Shown: positions 35,105-47,504 of the stretch, piece by piece
Numbering within the stretch: position 1 is the stretch's first letter
Layout of the letters: each line of letters opens with the position of its first letter
DNA from: Orobanche coerulescens
Taxonomy: Eukaryota > Streptophyta > Magnoliopsida > Lamiales > Orobanchaceae
Assembly (NCBI GenBank): GCA_033398695.1
Contig: CM065803.1
Coordinates: forward strand, 47,731,501 to 47,795,500
Direction of reading: 5' to 3'
DNA length: 64,000 nt
Made by a program: the position numbers and the translations under genes
Notes under the pieces: generated by a model
Database searches by the model: none
Told to the model about the DNA's origin: nothing
What the model saw: the letters and a program-made list of their open reading frames with translations, nothing else

Positions 35105-38100
35105 GTGAACCCAGGGACTACATCTAATCAGCCGCAACAGACTTTGGGACGTGGAAGAGGTCGAGGCCGGTTGGATCATCAAGTTGCATCGAGTGTGGGT
35201 TCGGTACAGCCAAGAGTGTACCAGATGAGGCGTGCGGACGACAAAGAGGCTCTGGTAGCTGCAGGTATCACGCAAATACTTTCTCAACCTGTATCGGTAT
35301 TATTTGATTCGGGAGCTACCCATTCGTTCATTGCTCTTGATTGTGTGAAACGTTTGGGTCTTGGGTGTTTGATTGAGTGCGAACCATTCGTAGTAAGTAC
35401 TCCTAGTGGAGAGCGTTTGATTGGGAACCAAGAGATTAAAAATTATCTCGTGTATATCGGGATTCGAGATTGGCCTTCAGACTTCATTGTGGTAGATCTG
35501 AAAGGAGAGGACGTAATTCTGGGAGATGATTGGTTAAATCGTCATGGTGCTATCATGAACTACCGAACGCGAACTATTTCTATAACAGCGGAAGATGGTG
35601 TCGAGCACACTTTCTTGGGTCATAAACCGGGTAGTTCAGGTGGGGTGATTTCCGCCTTTAAGGCGATAAAATTGTTGAAACAAGACTGTATTGGGTATTG
35701 GTGTTACGCCATGAGCACAAATGACGGTGAAGCCGATTTATTATCCATTCCAGTTGTGAATGAATACCCAGATGTATTTCCGGATGACCTACCGGGATTA
35801 CCTCCGTCTAGAGAGGTAGAGTTTGCTATTGATCTTGTGCCAAGTGCAGCACCTATTTCCCGAGCACCGTATCGTATGGCACCCTCCGAGAGGTTAGAAC
35901 TGAAGAAACAATTGGGCGAGCTTCTGGATAAAGGATACATCCGACCTAGTGCATCACCTTGGGGTGCGCCGGTCCTCTTCGTTAAGAAAAAGGACGGATC
36001 GTTCCGTCTATGCATTGATTATCGGGAATTGAATAAGTTAACTATTAAGAACAAATATCCTTTACCTCGGATAGATGATTTGTTCGACCAACTTCAGGGT
36101 GCCACAGTATTCTCTAAAATTGACTTGCGATCGGGATATTACCAGCTGAGGATTCGGGATTCTGACATTCCGAAGACTGCCTTCCGTACTCGGTACGGCC
36201 ATTACGAATTTGTGGTTATGCCATTTGGCCTAACCAACGCTCCTGCCGTGTTTATGCAGTTGATGAACAAAGTTTTCATTGACTATCTTGATAAATTTGT
36301 GGTCGTTTTCATTGATGATATTCTTGTCTACTCCCGGAATGAGGAAGATCATGCTGAACATCTCCGAATGGTGTTGAACACTTTGAGAATGGAGAAACTT
36401 TACGCTAAATTCTCAAAGTGCGAATTCTGGCTTACAGAGGTGACATTTCTTGGTCATGTAATTTCGGTTGATGGAGTTCGAGTGGATCCCCAAAAGATAG
36501 CGGCCCATTGTTGAGTGGGAACCCCCTAGGAATGTGAAGGAGACCAGGAGCTTTCTAGGGCTTGCCGGATATTATCGCAGATTCGTCGAAGGATTTTCAA
36601 AAAAAGCTCGACCACTTACTCAATTGCTCCAGAAATCTCAGAAATTCGAGTGGACAGACGAGAGGCAAAACAGTTTTGATGAGCTTAAACGACGATTAAC
36701 TTCGGCGCCCGTGTTATCGTTACCTCAGGGCACCGATGATTTCGAAGTGTACAGTGATGCTTCCAGACTTGGATTGGGTTGTGTTTTGATGCAGAGAGGT
36801 AGAGTAATTTCATATGCGTCCCGACAATTGAAACCATATGAAATAAATTACCCTACCCATGATTTAGAGTTATCGGCGGTTGTATTCGCGCTAAAAATTT
36901 GGAGGCATTATCTTTATGGTTCTTCGTGTAAAATCTACACGGATCACAAAAGTCTAAAATATATATTTAGCCAAAAGGAGCTAAATATGAGACAACGTCG
37001 ATGGTTGGAGCTGATTAAGGATTACGATCTTGAAATATTATATCATCCAGGAAAAGCTAATGTGGTAGCGGACGCATTAAGTCGGAAACCCGTAGCCCTC
37101 CAAATGCTGAGTATGCTTACATCTCAACACGAGATCCGTCGAGACATAATTAGGCAAGATATAGAGATTTGGCTTCAGAAAGTTCAAGGCCAATTATGTA
37201 CTTTGGAGATCACGTCGTCTTTGATCAACGAAGTCAAGTCGAAGCAATTTGAGGATCCGTTACTAGTCCAGCTAAGAAAGGATGTGATGAGAGGAAAAGC
37301 TCCCGGATTTATGATTCAGGATGATGGTGTTTTAAGGTTTAGGGGTAGACTTTGTATACCTGCAGACGTCGAGCTTAAGCAGACCATATTGAGGGAAGAG
37401 CACACTACACCGTATTCTCTTCACCCCGGTACAAGCAAAATGTATAAGGACGTGAAGAATAACTATTGGTGGAGCAATATGAAGAATGATGTTGAAGAGT
37501 TCGTTTCGAAATGCTTAACGTGTCAACAAGTCAAGATTGAACATCAACGACCAGCAGGGTTGCTTAAATCGCTACCAATCCCAGAATGGAAATGGGAGGA
37601 TATAACGATGGATTTTGTCACTAATATGCCGAGTACGCGAACAGGGATGAACATGATTTGGGTTATAGTCGATCGACTAACCAAGTCAGCTCACTTTCTG
37701 GGAATTAAGGATAATTGGGGGCCCGAGAAACTAGCTCGTGTATTCATCGCGGAAATTGTAAGATTACACGGGACTCCTAAGAGCATTATTTCCGATCGAG
37801 ACGGTAGATTTGTGTCGCACTTTTGGCAATCCGTTCACCGAGCTTTAGGGACGGAACTGAGGCTCAGTACATCGTACCATCCTCAGACTGATGGGCAGTC
37901 TGAACGGACAATTCAGACCCTTGAGGACATGCTGCGAGCATGTGCCCTAAATTGGAAGCATGACTGGGAATCGCACTTGCCACTAATCGAATTTGCCTAC
38001 AATAATAGCTGGCATGCATCGATTAAGATGGCACAGTTTGAGGCTCTATATGGACGGAAATGTAAGTCACCATTGTGTTGGGATGATTCCTCTGAACTGA

Positions 38101-38651
38101 TTGGGACGGAGCCGGATATGTTAGTGGAGACCCTGGAAAAGATTTCTTTGATTCGCGAGAGGCTTTTGGCCGCCCAAAGACGACAAAAGTCATATGCCGA
38201 TAATCGACGTCGACCGCTAGATTTCGAAGTCGGCGATCATGTGTTGATAAAAGTATCGCCAACCCATGGAGTTTATCGTTTTGGGAAGAAGGGTAAACTC
38301 AGTCCGAGATATGTTGGGCCATTCGAGATTATAGAGCGAATTGGTGAACTTGCTTATCGTGTGGGCCTTCCGCCTTCACTGAGTCATATGCATAATGTAT
38401 TTCATGTCTCCCTGTTGAGGAAATACGTACCGGACCCTAAGCATATCATTGATTTTAGGGAGATTGAATTAAATTCCGATATCACTTTTGAGGAAAAACC
38501 AATCCAGATTTTGGAGCGTCGGGTAAAACAACTTAAGCGTAAAGTTATCCCCTTGGTCAAAGTACAATGGTCGAGACATGGATCGGAAGAAGCCACGTGG
38601 GAGACAGAAGAGCATATGAAGTCTAGATACCCCGAATTATTCACTTCGTAA
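35105..38651 (+). pseudogene. pol of element C, one frameshift
   Basis: Aspartic protease with [12 protein letters not shown] (near 35295) and DVILGDDWL (35512). Reverse transcriptase with [13 protein letters not shown] (36110), [12 protein letters not shown] and catalytic FIDD (about 36309-36320). One extra C near 36500 shifts the frame, so the ORF ends at 36514 and resumes by 36534. RNase H follows with YSDAS (36750) and [16 protein letters not shown]. The integrase has an H2C2 zinc pattern (37400-37530), then the acidic triad in MDFVTN (37610), SDRDGRF (37790) and QSERTIQ (37898). A chromodomain-like tail ([20 protein letters not shown]) ends at 38651, about 35 bp before the 3' LTR. Only this frameshift inactivates pol. 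Confidence 0.92.
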
Positions 38652-38686
38652 GTTTCGGGACGAAACTTATTCTTAGGGGGAGAGAA

Positions 38687-40806
38687 TGTAATAATCGTAC
38701 CTTTTATCGCTTATAATTATGAATTCATGAACTTTGTAGTTTGGTTCGTAATTTTTTTCGAATATTGGTATCATGTGTTTGATTCGAGATTGAGCCTGTA
38801 TGTTGTGTTTCTTGTTAGTATTCCGTTAATATCCGTTATCGTTGTGTCGAACCGCTTATATCGCTTTTGCAACCCAGGATTAGCGTGCGCTAATTTATAT
38901 AGGTAGTGTACGCAACGGAAGTTGTAGGCTAGCGCGCGCTACTACAAGAAGTTACGCACGCTAACCGGCAGCATGGGGCAGTCCAGAGAGCACTGGACTG
39001 GGACTCAAAATCGAGCTAGCGCACGCTAAGGCATCATAGTAGCGCACGCTAGGGGAACAGGTGGCGCACACCACTGTTGGGTGATAACGCGCGCTAAGTG
39101 ACCCGGACAGTAAAGACAGTGAGGTCTGGACTTTGGCCAGACCAACAGGTAACGTGCGCTAAGACGGTCGTTGCGTGCGCTAACTCGTCGGTCGTAGCGC
39201 ACGCTATTCGGTCGCAACGCACGCTACCGGTATGGACAGAAGGGTTTCTGAACAGGGCAGAAGGTTCTGGACTTAGACTGGGCACCAGATAGCGCACGCT
39301 AAGGCGGGAGCTGCGCGCGCTAACTCGGCAGTACAGCGCACGCTAACTCGATTGAGTAGCGCATGCTGTCGGATGTGGTGCACACCAGCTCGGCTGGGCA
39401 GAAGGGTCTGGGCTGCAGACCTAGGCCGATAGCGCACGCTATTCGGTAAGCGTTAGCGCGCGCTAGGGCGCACTTATATAAATACATGTGTTGCGGTCAA
39501 CACTTGTCATTTTTCATCTTCTCTCCTCTTCTTAGAGCTTCTAGACGACTCCAGTGCTGTGTAGGCGAGGGTTTTGTCGGAGCATGGTTGAAACTCAAAT
39601 CTTTTCAACTTCAAGTAGAGATCTATCAATCCTACATCATCTTCACCAAGGAATTGAGGTAATCCTTCCGTAGAACCCTAACTTTGGGAAAATTTGGGGG
39701 TTTTGGGGATCTCGTTTCTCCAACCGTTTTAGCTCCAAATTATGATGGATTGTAGTTGAAAATAGTTGCATAAGTATGATTTCATGATTTTCTCAAGGTT
39801 TTGTGGATTGATTCCAAATCTTCTTTTGTAAATTGAGCAAAACCCATTATGCCCTCGTAGTGATCGATTAAATGGTCCTAAGGGTAGAACTTAGGATGGA
39901 TTTTAGTGTTTTCCAACAAAATTGTAAATGATTAAGCCTCAATGTTTGTTAGGAGCGGGATTTGGAAGATAGTTCGGACCGTAGCCTTGTTCGTTGTTTG
40001 TTCCTTTGAGAGTAAGAAAGTCCAGGCAAGTACTTTATTGCATTAGTTTATGGCATGCATTTCTGTGATGGTTTAGAGAATGATGAGAGTTGAAAGGTTA
40101 TTCTCGGGTACTCTCACTCGGGGATTGACTCGACGGGGTCACACGGGGACCTGGTGGCTTAGCGGCTGGACCGGGTCACGAGAGATACTTTGAGTGGACA
40201 TCCTCACCTGGGGATTGCTCGACGGGGCACACAGGGACTTGGTGGCTTGAGGGCCGGACCGGGTCGCGAGGATTGTCGGAGTGTTTTTACTGGTGATCGA
40301 TATTGATATTCCGGAATATCGCGAATTGAACTGTTTTGGATTTTGAAATGATTTGGAAATGCCTGTGGATTAAAATAATTGTAATACTGTACTTGCACTA
40401 GCGGTTGTGGCTAACCCCATTGTTGGGGTGGAATGTTTTGTACATTTCAGGTATTCTCGAGGGACAGGAGCCCCCATGTGGCGCAGACGGAGTTGCAAGC
40501 ACACTGGATGTTAGAGAGCTCGTATCAGTCGTTGTATTTGTGATTTTTGAGTCAGTTTTATATACTGTATTATGATTAGTTTTGAGTTGTACTTTGTCGT
40601 GTAATGTTTGCGTTCAGTGATTGATGTTGAAATATACTATTTTGGCCGCTGCCGAGGCCTAACTAGTGTTTTGTATCCTTTGTTGGACTGTTATGTCATG
40701 GTTATTATGTATTGGATTGTGGTTTAATCCTGTGTGTCGTCAGTCTGGCGGGACCTTTGTGTGTCCTATGGCGTGTAATAACCCAAAGTGAAATTGGGGT
40801 GTTACA
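38687..40806 (+). repeat. 3' LTR of element C
   Basis: 2,120 bp, the same length as the 5' LTR. Scattered single-base differences, with a local cluster of changes near 38962-38990. Confidence 0.92.
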
Positions 40807-40811
40807 TATAT

Positions 40812-40878
40812 GACTCTGGCTCGGTCGCCCGGTCTCTGTGCCGATCGCCTGTTGAGATGTATAATTCTCGACACAACA
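40812..40878 (-). repeat. 5' LTR of element D, part 2
   Basis: Continues the D LTR after the C insertion: gactctggctcggtcgcccg matches 28452-28471. It ends ctcgacacaaca, followed by the atagg duplication (40879-40883). Confidence 0.85.
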
Positions 40879-40883
40879 ATAGG

Positions 40884-41751
40884 TTTTAAAAAAAAATGAA
40901 AAACCACTTTTTCAAAACAGTTTGGAAACACCAGTTGATCCTGAGTATCACATTTTCAAAAAGTTGTACAAACACTATTATTGAGACTTTGAAAACCATC
41001 TTGCGTTGAAGGACACTCTTCTTTTAAATTGAACCTTTCCGAAATATTCGACCCTTGGGTCTAAGCAAAGCATTTCTAAATAATTGAAAATATCTCAAAA
41101 TATTTTGGTTCCCAATTGGATTAATTTGAAATATATTGCGGCACTAGAAAGTACTTTGAAAGTACCGCGAGAAAATAATTCATTTTAAAGGTACGTCTCG
41201 AAATTTATTTTCTAAGATACTCAAGGTTTTCGAAAATCTATTAAGCTAGAATGCCTAAAAACTCACATGATCATTTATCAAACTGTCATAAAACATTCAA
41301 GGCCAAAATGCCAAAACTCGATTTAGGGAGTCGGTTTTACGAAGTAAAACTCAGTTTGCAAAATACTGAAAGTCATTTTGAAAGAACTCACACAGCGGAT
41401 AAAATACAGTTCGAAAATACATTAGCAGCGATACCGCTCCTCATATAGACAAATATGAGAGTCACATAAACGCTATCATGAGACTAAAAATCTGCATAAA
41501 GATTCAGTCACTTAACACATAATTATACCAGTAACTCGCATCAGACGAGGCACAAACACAAACAAGGGAGACTTATAGCCACAGGTCGCACGAAGATGAT
41601 GATCGCCCCACGATACTAATCACGACCAACAAACACAGACGACGCGTCGCGACACGACTCAGTCAGACAAATTTTGACGAGACAAAAACTCAACAAACAC
41701 CACTAAACCCGACAGCCTAGGTTTCCACAACCTAATCTCTAATACCATTTA
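40884..41751 (-). other. Internal region of element B, 5' part with primer site
   Basis: No ORF recognised. Near 41725-41750 the minus strand reads tggtattagag directly beside the 5' LTR edge, the expected tRNA primer-binding position. Confidence 0.5.
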
Positions 41752-44361
41752 TGTAGCACCCCCAATCCGCTCAGGGATATTACACGCCGTAGAACCTTTC
41801 CTCATGGATCTACCAGGCTGGTAACAACATCGAACATCTCAACAATGCCTTTAAGGATAAAATGACTCAGTAGACCGATTTGGTCTTTCAATAAATACAT
41901 ACAACTCAAACGCATTACATGCCCACGCAGGGGTCGAATACAACACACTCCCGTACAACGGGAAAGAATACTGCAGTGGAAATAAAATACAACTAAACCG
42001 ATGACATCGTACGGATCCTCGTGTGATTAGTATCGTTCAACTTTCATCATCCTTCATGTCGACCCTGTGCTATGATCCAAAACCTGAATGCAATACAGAC
42101 ATCCACCCCCCGAATACTCGGGGGTTAGCAAAACTCCACTGTTTTGCTAGTGCAAGAACAAGTGCAAAAATACGAGCCATACAATACAAGTTCCAAGAAC
42201 AATAATAATCAGGAATCCTCAACGAATTAAACATAACGAAAATAATTCCCGAGGTAAGAGTTTGGGAAAAACATTCCAAAACCAAAAGATCACCAATCAG
42301 GGGAAACAATTTATAAAACAGTTTAAAATGCCATCGGGAGTTTTAATAGAAAACAATTTAGGATTTCAGAATCTTTCTCTTTCCAAAATCAATAGGGGTC
42401 ACATCCCAAAAGTTTCATTTTCATAAATAAATCCAACAACAATTCACAGGGCCAGAGCCCGCATCAAGTGTCCTCAACGGACATAAAATCAACACAACAT
42501 AATCACGTACAAGTATTGCCTAGGACCGGGACGAAGCCACAAATCCCAATCGAGGCCTCTAAGAACCCTCCCAAGCTGGCCACAATTATAAAACAAATCA
42601 AGCACATGCATCGCCTAGGACCGGGACGAAGCCACAAATCCCACTCGAGGCCTCTAAGGACCCTCCCGAGCCGGCTAGCTAAGCAAATCACATACCATAT
42701 CTCACGGTTGGATCAATCACTTGTTGCATCCTGACCCTATGATCACAAGCCATGTGTCACCGTAGATTATCTCAGGCTCTCACGGTTGGATCAATCACTT
42801 GTTGCATCCTGACCACATGATCACGTGCCATGTGTCACCGTAGACCTTCAACCTTATCCACACATTCACACAAATAACATATCACATCAATAATATCCAA
42901 GTAATTTACATCAATGGCAACAAACACAATGCACGACGCAATGGTCGAATCACAACGCACCGATATGAGATAATATGTACATATATATTATCAAAGTACA
43001 ACGACAACACCAAGTGTATTCATAATAATTCACGTAACCATCCACGAACACAATGTCCACAAAACTCACGCGTTTTGAAAGAGGGCCTTTAACAAGGCTA
43101 ACCGAATCTTTGAAAATGAAATTCAAACGATCAAATACACACAAGGAGACGGTCACTAATTATCATGTCCATAAAACAAGAATTGTATGGACAACGTACT
43201 TACCTCGAATAACCACAACGCGGAGAATCGACCGAAGTAGGTTGGCACAAACCGACTACGAACTCGCCGACTTCACCGAACGACAATCCGCAACAATAAA
43301 CTACGAACGACAACAATAACAACGAAAATGAATTCCAAAGTACGACCTAAAGCCGCTGAATTCAAGTAACAAACGATGAAAGTTCAAGGGTTTCCCCCAA
43401 AACGGCCAAGAACACGATTCGTCCCGTCAAAACACGAAAACGGAATTCCAAACCGAAATATGGATATACAATCCATAGGATATGTTTAACAACATCATTT
43501 AACAACAATCGATCCATCAAAAATGGATAGAAAACGAAATCATGAACAAATCCCCCAAAAAGTTGATTTGAAGGAAATCAAGAAATATACTTGATTCGAC
43601 GAAGAACAATGGATTAAATGATGTTAAACACATGAATAATACTAAGATTAATCATACCCATCATGTATTAATCAACAATTGGGAACGAATCGGATAAAAA
43701 CCCAAAACCCCCAAAATTTCTCAAAATAGGGTTCTAGGAAATCTCACCTTGATTCGCTGGATCAAAGGATGATATAGGATGATAAATCAGTGATATGAAC
43801 TCAAGAACTTCGTGGGTTTGTTGTTCAACAACATGGATTCAAGATACCCAAGGCTCCAGCCGCGGAAGAGAAAGAGAGAAATGGGAAAAATGACCGAAAC
43901 TGGACTGCTCTGACACATTTATACTGGTGCAGCCTAGCGTGCGCTAGGCTGCCGAGCTAGCGTACGCTATCGACCCGGGCCGCAATCCAGAGACTCCCTG
44001 GACTAGACTGCTCGGCCAGGTAGCGTGCGCAGCCTTCCGGACATAGCGCGCGCTACTTGCCGGTCGTAGCGTGCGCAGTGCCCGACAGTAGCGTACGCTA
44101 CCTGCCGATCCACTGGAGTCCAGAACCTCACTGCCCCTACTGTCTCGGCCGACTAGCGCGCGCAGCTAACTGGCCGTAGCGTGCGCTGTCTCCCGGCCGT
44201 AGCGCGCGCTACCTTCCGTCCGTAGCGTGCGCTATGTCGGTTCCTGCCGCACCGTCGAAAGCGGTGCAAGCCGTCCGGCAGCACTCCGCAACCGTCGGCC
44301 AAGACTCCGCAACCGTCCGGTCAGTGCCCGATCACCAGGACTCGACGACTCGATTATCCGA
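41752..44361 (-). repeat. 5' LTR of element B, truncated
   Basis: Co-linear with 22893-25505. It stops at gattatccga, where the 3' LTR continues but this copy jumps to the LINE tail. About 470 bp of the outer LTR end are missing. It contains the palindrome array at about 43930-44235. Confidence 0.85.
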
Positions 44362-44402
44362 CCCCAAATCATTTTGAAACTAAAGCTTAGATGTTGTTGT
44401 TG
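44358..44402 (+). repeat. 3' tail of RTE LINE copy 2
   Basis: ccgaccccaaatcattttg then ctaaagcttagatgttg and (ttg)n match the tail of LINE copy 1 at 7719-7761. It is fused to the truncated LTR of B at a shared ccga (44358-44361). Confidence 0.8.
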
Positions 44403-45050
44403 TATCCTTTCAGGTTATCCAGATACGAGTGCGACCAAATGGTTACCGGTTCTATCCATTTACACTTGTGCTGGTGTTGTTTAGGTACACAGCTTGAACG
44501 CAAAATGAACATGTATTCATACCCACACATCGCTTAAAAAGCAAAACTTAACCAGAGACATTATTGTGCTATATTTGTAGCTGTATTCTATATATATAAA
44601 TATCTTCCAGTTTTTTGAGACATTGGGCCCAGGTTTCAACATATTGCACAAAAGATAAAAGTTGTCATTATCTTATTTTCCGGGTCCTTGATCGCTATCG
44701 ATAATCACAATTAATTATCCTCGAGACATCTAAAACAAATTTGATCAAGACATTAAACAATAAAAAAATAAAGCCTAAAACAACCATTTTTATCTAAATA
44801 ATAGCCATATATCAAGTTGATTAAGAAATTCCAACAAAAAACCAACAGCACAATGTTGAGGTTGAAGTATTGTCGACCCGTTCTCCATGTATATTAGCAA
44901 AACACAAATTGTACCTGCAACGATGTCACATTTCTCATGTTAAAGCTCCAACATTCACATAAGTTGGTACACGCACATATATATGGGCACATGTCTCAAG
45001 TGTTGATTGCGTGATACAGCACTCTGATATTTGTGTTAGATTATGATGTT
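44403..45050. other. Spacer, no gene seen
   Basis: AT-rich. Nothing recognisable except a short tatatata stretch near 44590. Confidence 0.4.
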
Positions 45051-46091
45051 ATAATCATAATCCTTCGTTTTTCTTCGAAGTTCATGGATTAAATTCCAAG
45101 TTTTCTTCCACAGTTTAAATTCGAACCATGTGGTCTTTGTAGTGTTTGATTAAATGTCCCTAAGGGTAAACTTAGGGTAAATCCTTCCGTTTTCATGGTA
45201 TGGTATTTGATTCGGGATTTTGTTGAACTAAGATCGAATTGTTGAAGGAGTTCGGACCGTACGTCTTCCCGTTCGTTATTCTTGTATTGTTTCCAATCAA
45301 GGCAAGTACTCTGATTGCGTTTATTGTACTTCGTATGAATATGTGAAAATGTAATTTGTGCCATGCGTTTATTGAGTATGTGCGAGCCTAGTAAAACCAG
45401 CGAGGATCCCCTGGGATCTGTTAGACTTCGAGTTCTACGGATCACTCGGTTGGGTTGTACACTAGGGAAGGCCTGACGAGGACTCTCTGGGGTGTGTATC
45501 CCGTGTGGGTACAGGTCTAATACAACTCAGGAGGTTGTCTTTGTGATGATGATTATAGTATTGTATTCCGGAATATATGTGATGGCACTGTGATTTCTGT
45601 TGAACAGTCATTTGTTGTACATATTCTGGAATTATTGTACTTGCACCGGCATCTTGCTGACCCCTTCGGGGTGGATATACTTGTTGTGTATTCAGGTACA
45701 GGTACAGTGGGAGAGCCAGCATAGGGCGGACACGAGTTTGGTGGGCAGCATTGATATCGTGTATTATTTTGAGTTGGTGGTCATATTGTCTTGGTCATGG
45801 TCGTGTTTTGGTTTTGTACTCGCGCGGGTACTATCATGTGATGTTATCGTGTCGTTGTTGATTGTTAATGATTTTGTATCAGTTGTGAACTGTTGTATCA
45901 GTCGTGATCCTACGGGACGATGTGTTATTTGGTTTTGTAATATGTGTCGTATCGGAGACAGTTTGTTTTTAAGTAAGTGAATGTTGTGGTTTGTTAATTT
46001 TTAATGAGTTTTATGTTAGTCTAAGCCTGGTAGGTTCTCCAAACAGAACCTACGGCGCTGTAATATCTCCGTAAATCACGGGGCTGTTACA
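45050..46091 (+). repeat. Partial Gypsy LTR, related to element C
   Basis: Shows the same succession of blocks as the right half of the C LTR: tccctaagggtaaacttagg (C: cctaagggtagaacttagg), gagttcggaccgtacg (C: agttcggaccgtagcc), caaggcaagtactctgattg (C: caggcaagtactttattg) and gctgaccccttcggggtgg. It ends at ggggctgttaca (46091). The left end is truncated and no internal region follows, so it is a fragment or solo LTR remnant. Confidence 0.65.
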
Positions 46092-46127
46092 TTTCCTCCA
46101 TATATTGAGCATCTGTTTTGGTCTCTC

Positions 46128-46989
46128 TTATTTCTTGTATGCGTGGCAATTTCTGAACCAATGGCCAGTCATTCCACAGTGAAAGCATAGGGCATCATGT
46201 ACTCGTTCTGTGGGAGCAGGAGGATTAGGGGGTACTTGCTGCTTGATACCATGGCCTAGTGATCCGGGAGCATTATCTTTTCTTTCTCCGCTGGAAGAGC
46301 CTCCACGACCTCGATCACATCCTTTACAACCATACGGTTTCGTTCCATGTGGTTTAGGATTAGCGCGTCCAGTACCCTGTTCGTCGGGTTGCCTTCCACG
46401 TTTCATTTTGCCAAAACTAGCCTCGGGAATTTGCTTTGTCCCGACTGACCTAACATTATTGTTAACCAACACCTCATTATGCCTTTCATCCACCTGAAGG
46501 AGCTTGTTATCGTACTCCAATCGATACTGGTTCGCTAGTATCAATGCTGAAGTAGGAAACGTGGAAAGCATTTTCTGGATCATGTTGTCCTCTATAATTT
46601 ACTTCCCACAAAAGTTGAGGCGTGCCTTGACGCAGAGCATATCTTTGTTGAAATCATTGACTCGTTTATAATCAAACAAACGGATTTCATTCCACTTCAC
46701 GGTCAACTCGGGAAGTAAGGTATCGTGTATATTCCCGAAACGGCCCTTAAGGGTATCCCACAGTTCTTTGGGGGAAGATACTCCCACCTTAGGCTAGGGT
46801 CGATGTGCTGCCTAAGGAACATTAGCGCACTTGCTTTCACCTTATCAGACGGTCCGTTGGCCGTAGGATCAAGGAGCGTTGCCCTATAGTCGTTAGCGAC
46901 AAAGTGGTCTCGACGTCGGACACACATCGATGGTACTCAAGTCCTTCTGAGTCCATGATATCGAATTCCGGACGAGTCGGATCACCCAT
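46128..46989 (-). pseudogene. Copia gag fragment
   Basis: The likely start is the ATG at 46987-46989 (MGDPTRPEFDIMDSEG), followed by pieces of a Copia gag polypeptide: DKVKASALMFLRQHID (46840), ELWDTLKGRFGNIHDTLLP (46760) and WNEIRLFDYKRVNDFNKDML (46690). A basic Gly-rich linker leads to one CCHC zinc knuckle, CFHCGMTGHWFRNC (46180-46140). A frameshift near 46910 and breaks near 46790 and 46598 interrupt it. No protease or pol follows; instead the partial Gypsy LTR begins, so this is an isolated fragment. Confidence 0.7.
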
Positions 46990-47500
46990 CTATACCAGAT
47001 GAGGAAATGAATAAGTTTCACATAATCATGAGTTCGTTCATGATAAATTATTCAATAATGGAATTATTTTATTTTAGAACCAAGATATGGTCATGGCTTC
47101 GATGTGATACACATGAAGTTTCGTTATCATGGTACTATGTAGGCAGTAGAAATACAGTCATCTAAACTAGACTAGTAATGTAGCCTAATTGCATGTCATA
47201 TCCATATATATGCATGCAAATTATATATATATATATATATAATTCCTATGTGATATAACTAGATACACATTATGCAGTCAAATATGTATCGTATGGCGCA
47301 ATAACAATTAGTTATTAAACTAAAAGTATGAATTAAACAATTTAATTCAAGTGATTAATAAATTTATTTGATTTAATTAGGTGTAATTAAATCAATTGAT
47401 AAGTCATATTATACTATTAAATCACATAAAGCATATAAAATAATACACAAAACAAATAATAGAGTCAGATTCGTGTACCTTACTTCGCGGTTGAGAGGGT
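46990..47500. other. AT-rich leader-like stretch upstream of the gag fragment
   Basis: Contains an (at)n run at about 47221-47241. No gene seen. On the minus strand it lies upstream of the Copia gag start and might include its leader. Confidence 0.35.
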
Positions 47501-47504
47501 AAAA

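Larger units (their letters stand above)
31616..40806 (+). mobile_element. Element C: full-length Gypsy retrotransposon (Tekay/Del type)
   Basis: 9,191 bp with two 2,120-bp LTRs (31616-33735 and 38687-40806), both starting tgtaataatcg and ending ggggtgttaca, and a perfect tatat duplication (31611-31615, 40807-40811). Primer site tggtatcggagc at about 33740; purine tract gggggagagaa at 38676-38686. The gag-pol reading frame is complete apart from two stops and one single-base insertion. The domain order protease, RT, RNase H, integrase and a chromodomain-like C-terminus fits the chromovirus Tekay/Del clade. The LTRs differ by only a few percent by eye, so it is the youngest layer of the nest. 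Confidence 0.93.
27582..40878 (-). mobile_element. Element D: LTR-gag-LTR retrotransposon without pol
   Basis: Antisense element bounded by atagg duplications. 3' LTR at 27582-28517. 5' LTR at 30752-31615 continuing at 40812-40878 (split by element C). Primer-site-like ttggcgctagagg on the minus strand beside the 5' LTR (30738-30750). A purine-rich agctgggggac tract lies beside the 3' LTR. Internal length is only about 2.23 kb and holds a gag-type reading frame and no protease, reverse transcriptase or integrase. This is the arrangement published as TR-GAG (gag-only non-autonomous elements). Confidence 0.85.
22893..44361 (-). mobile_element. Gypsy-like element B, non-coding, with very long LTRs
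   Basis: Antisense LTR element holding elements D and C. 3' LTR at 22893-25972 (3,080 bp), 5' LTR at 41752-44361 (truncated, 2,610 bp). The primer site beside the 5' LTR reads tggtattagagattagg on the minus strand, close to initiator tRNA-Met complementarity. A purine tract adjoins the 3' LTR (25973-25988). Without D and C the internal region is about 2.5 kb, with no gag or pol recognisable on either strand. This fits a large non-autonomous (LARD-like) derivative mobilised by a Tekay/Del-type relative such as element C. Confidence 0.75.
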
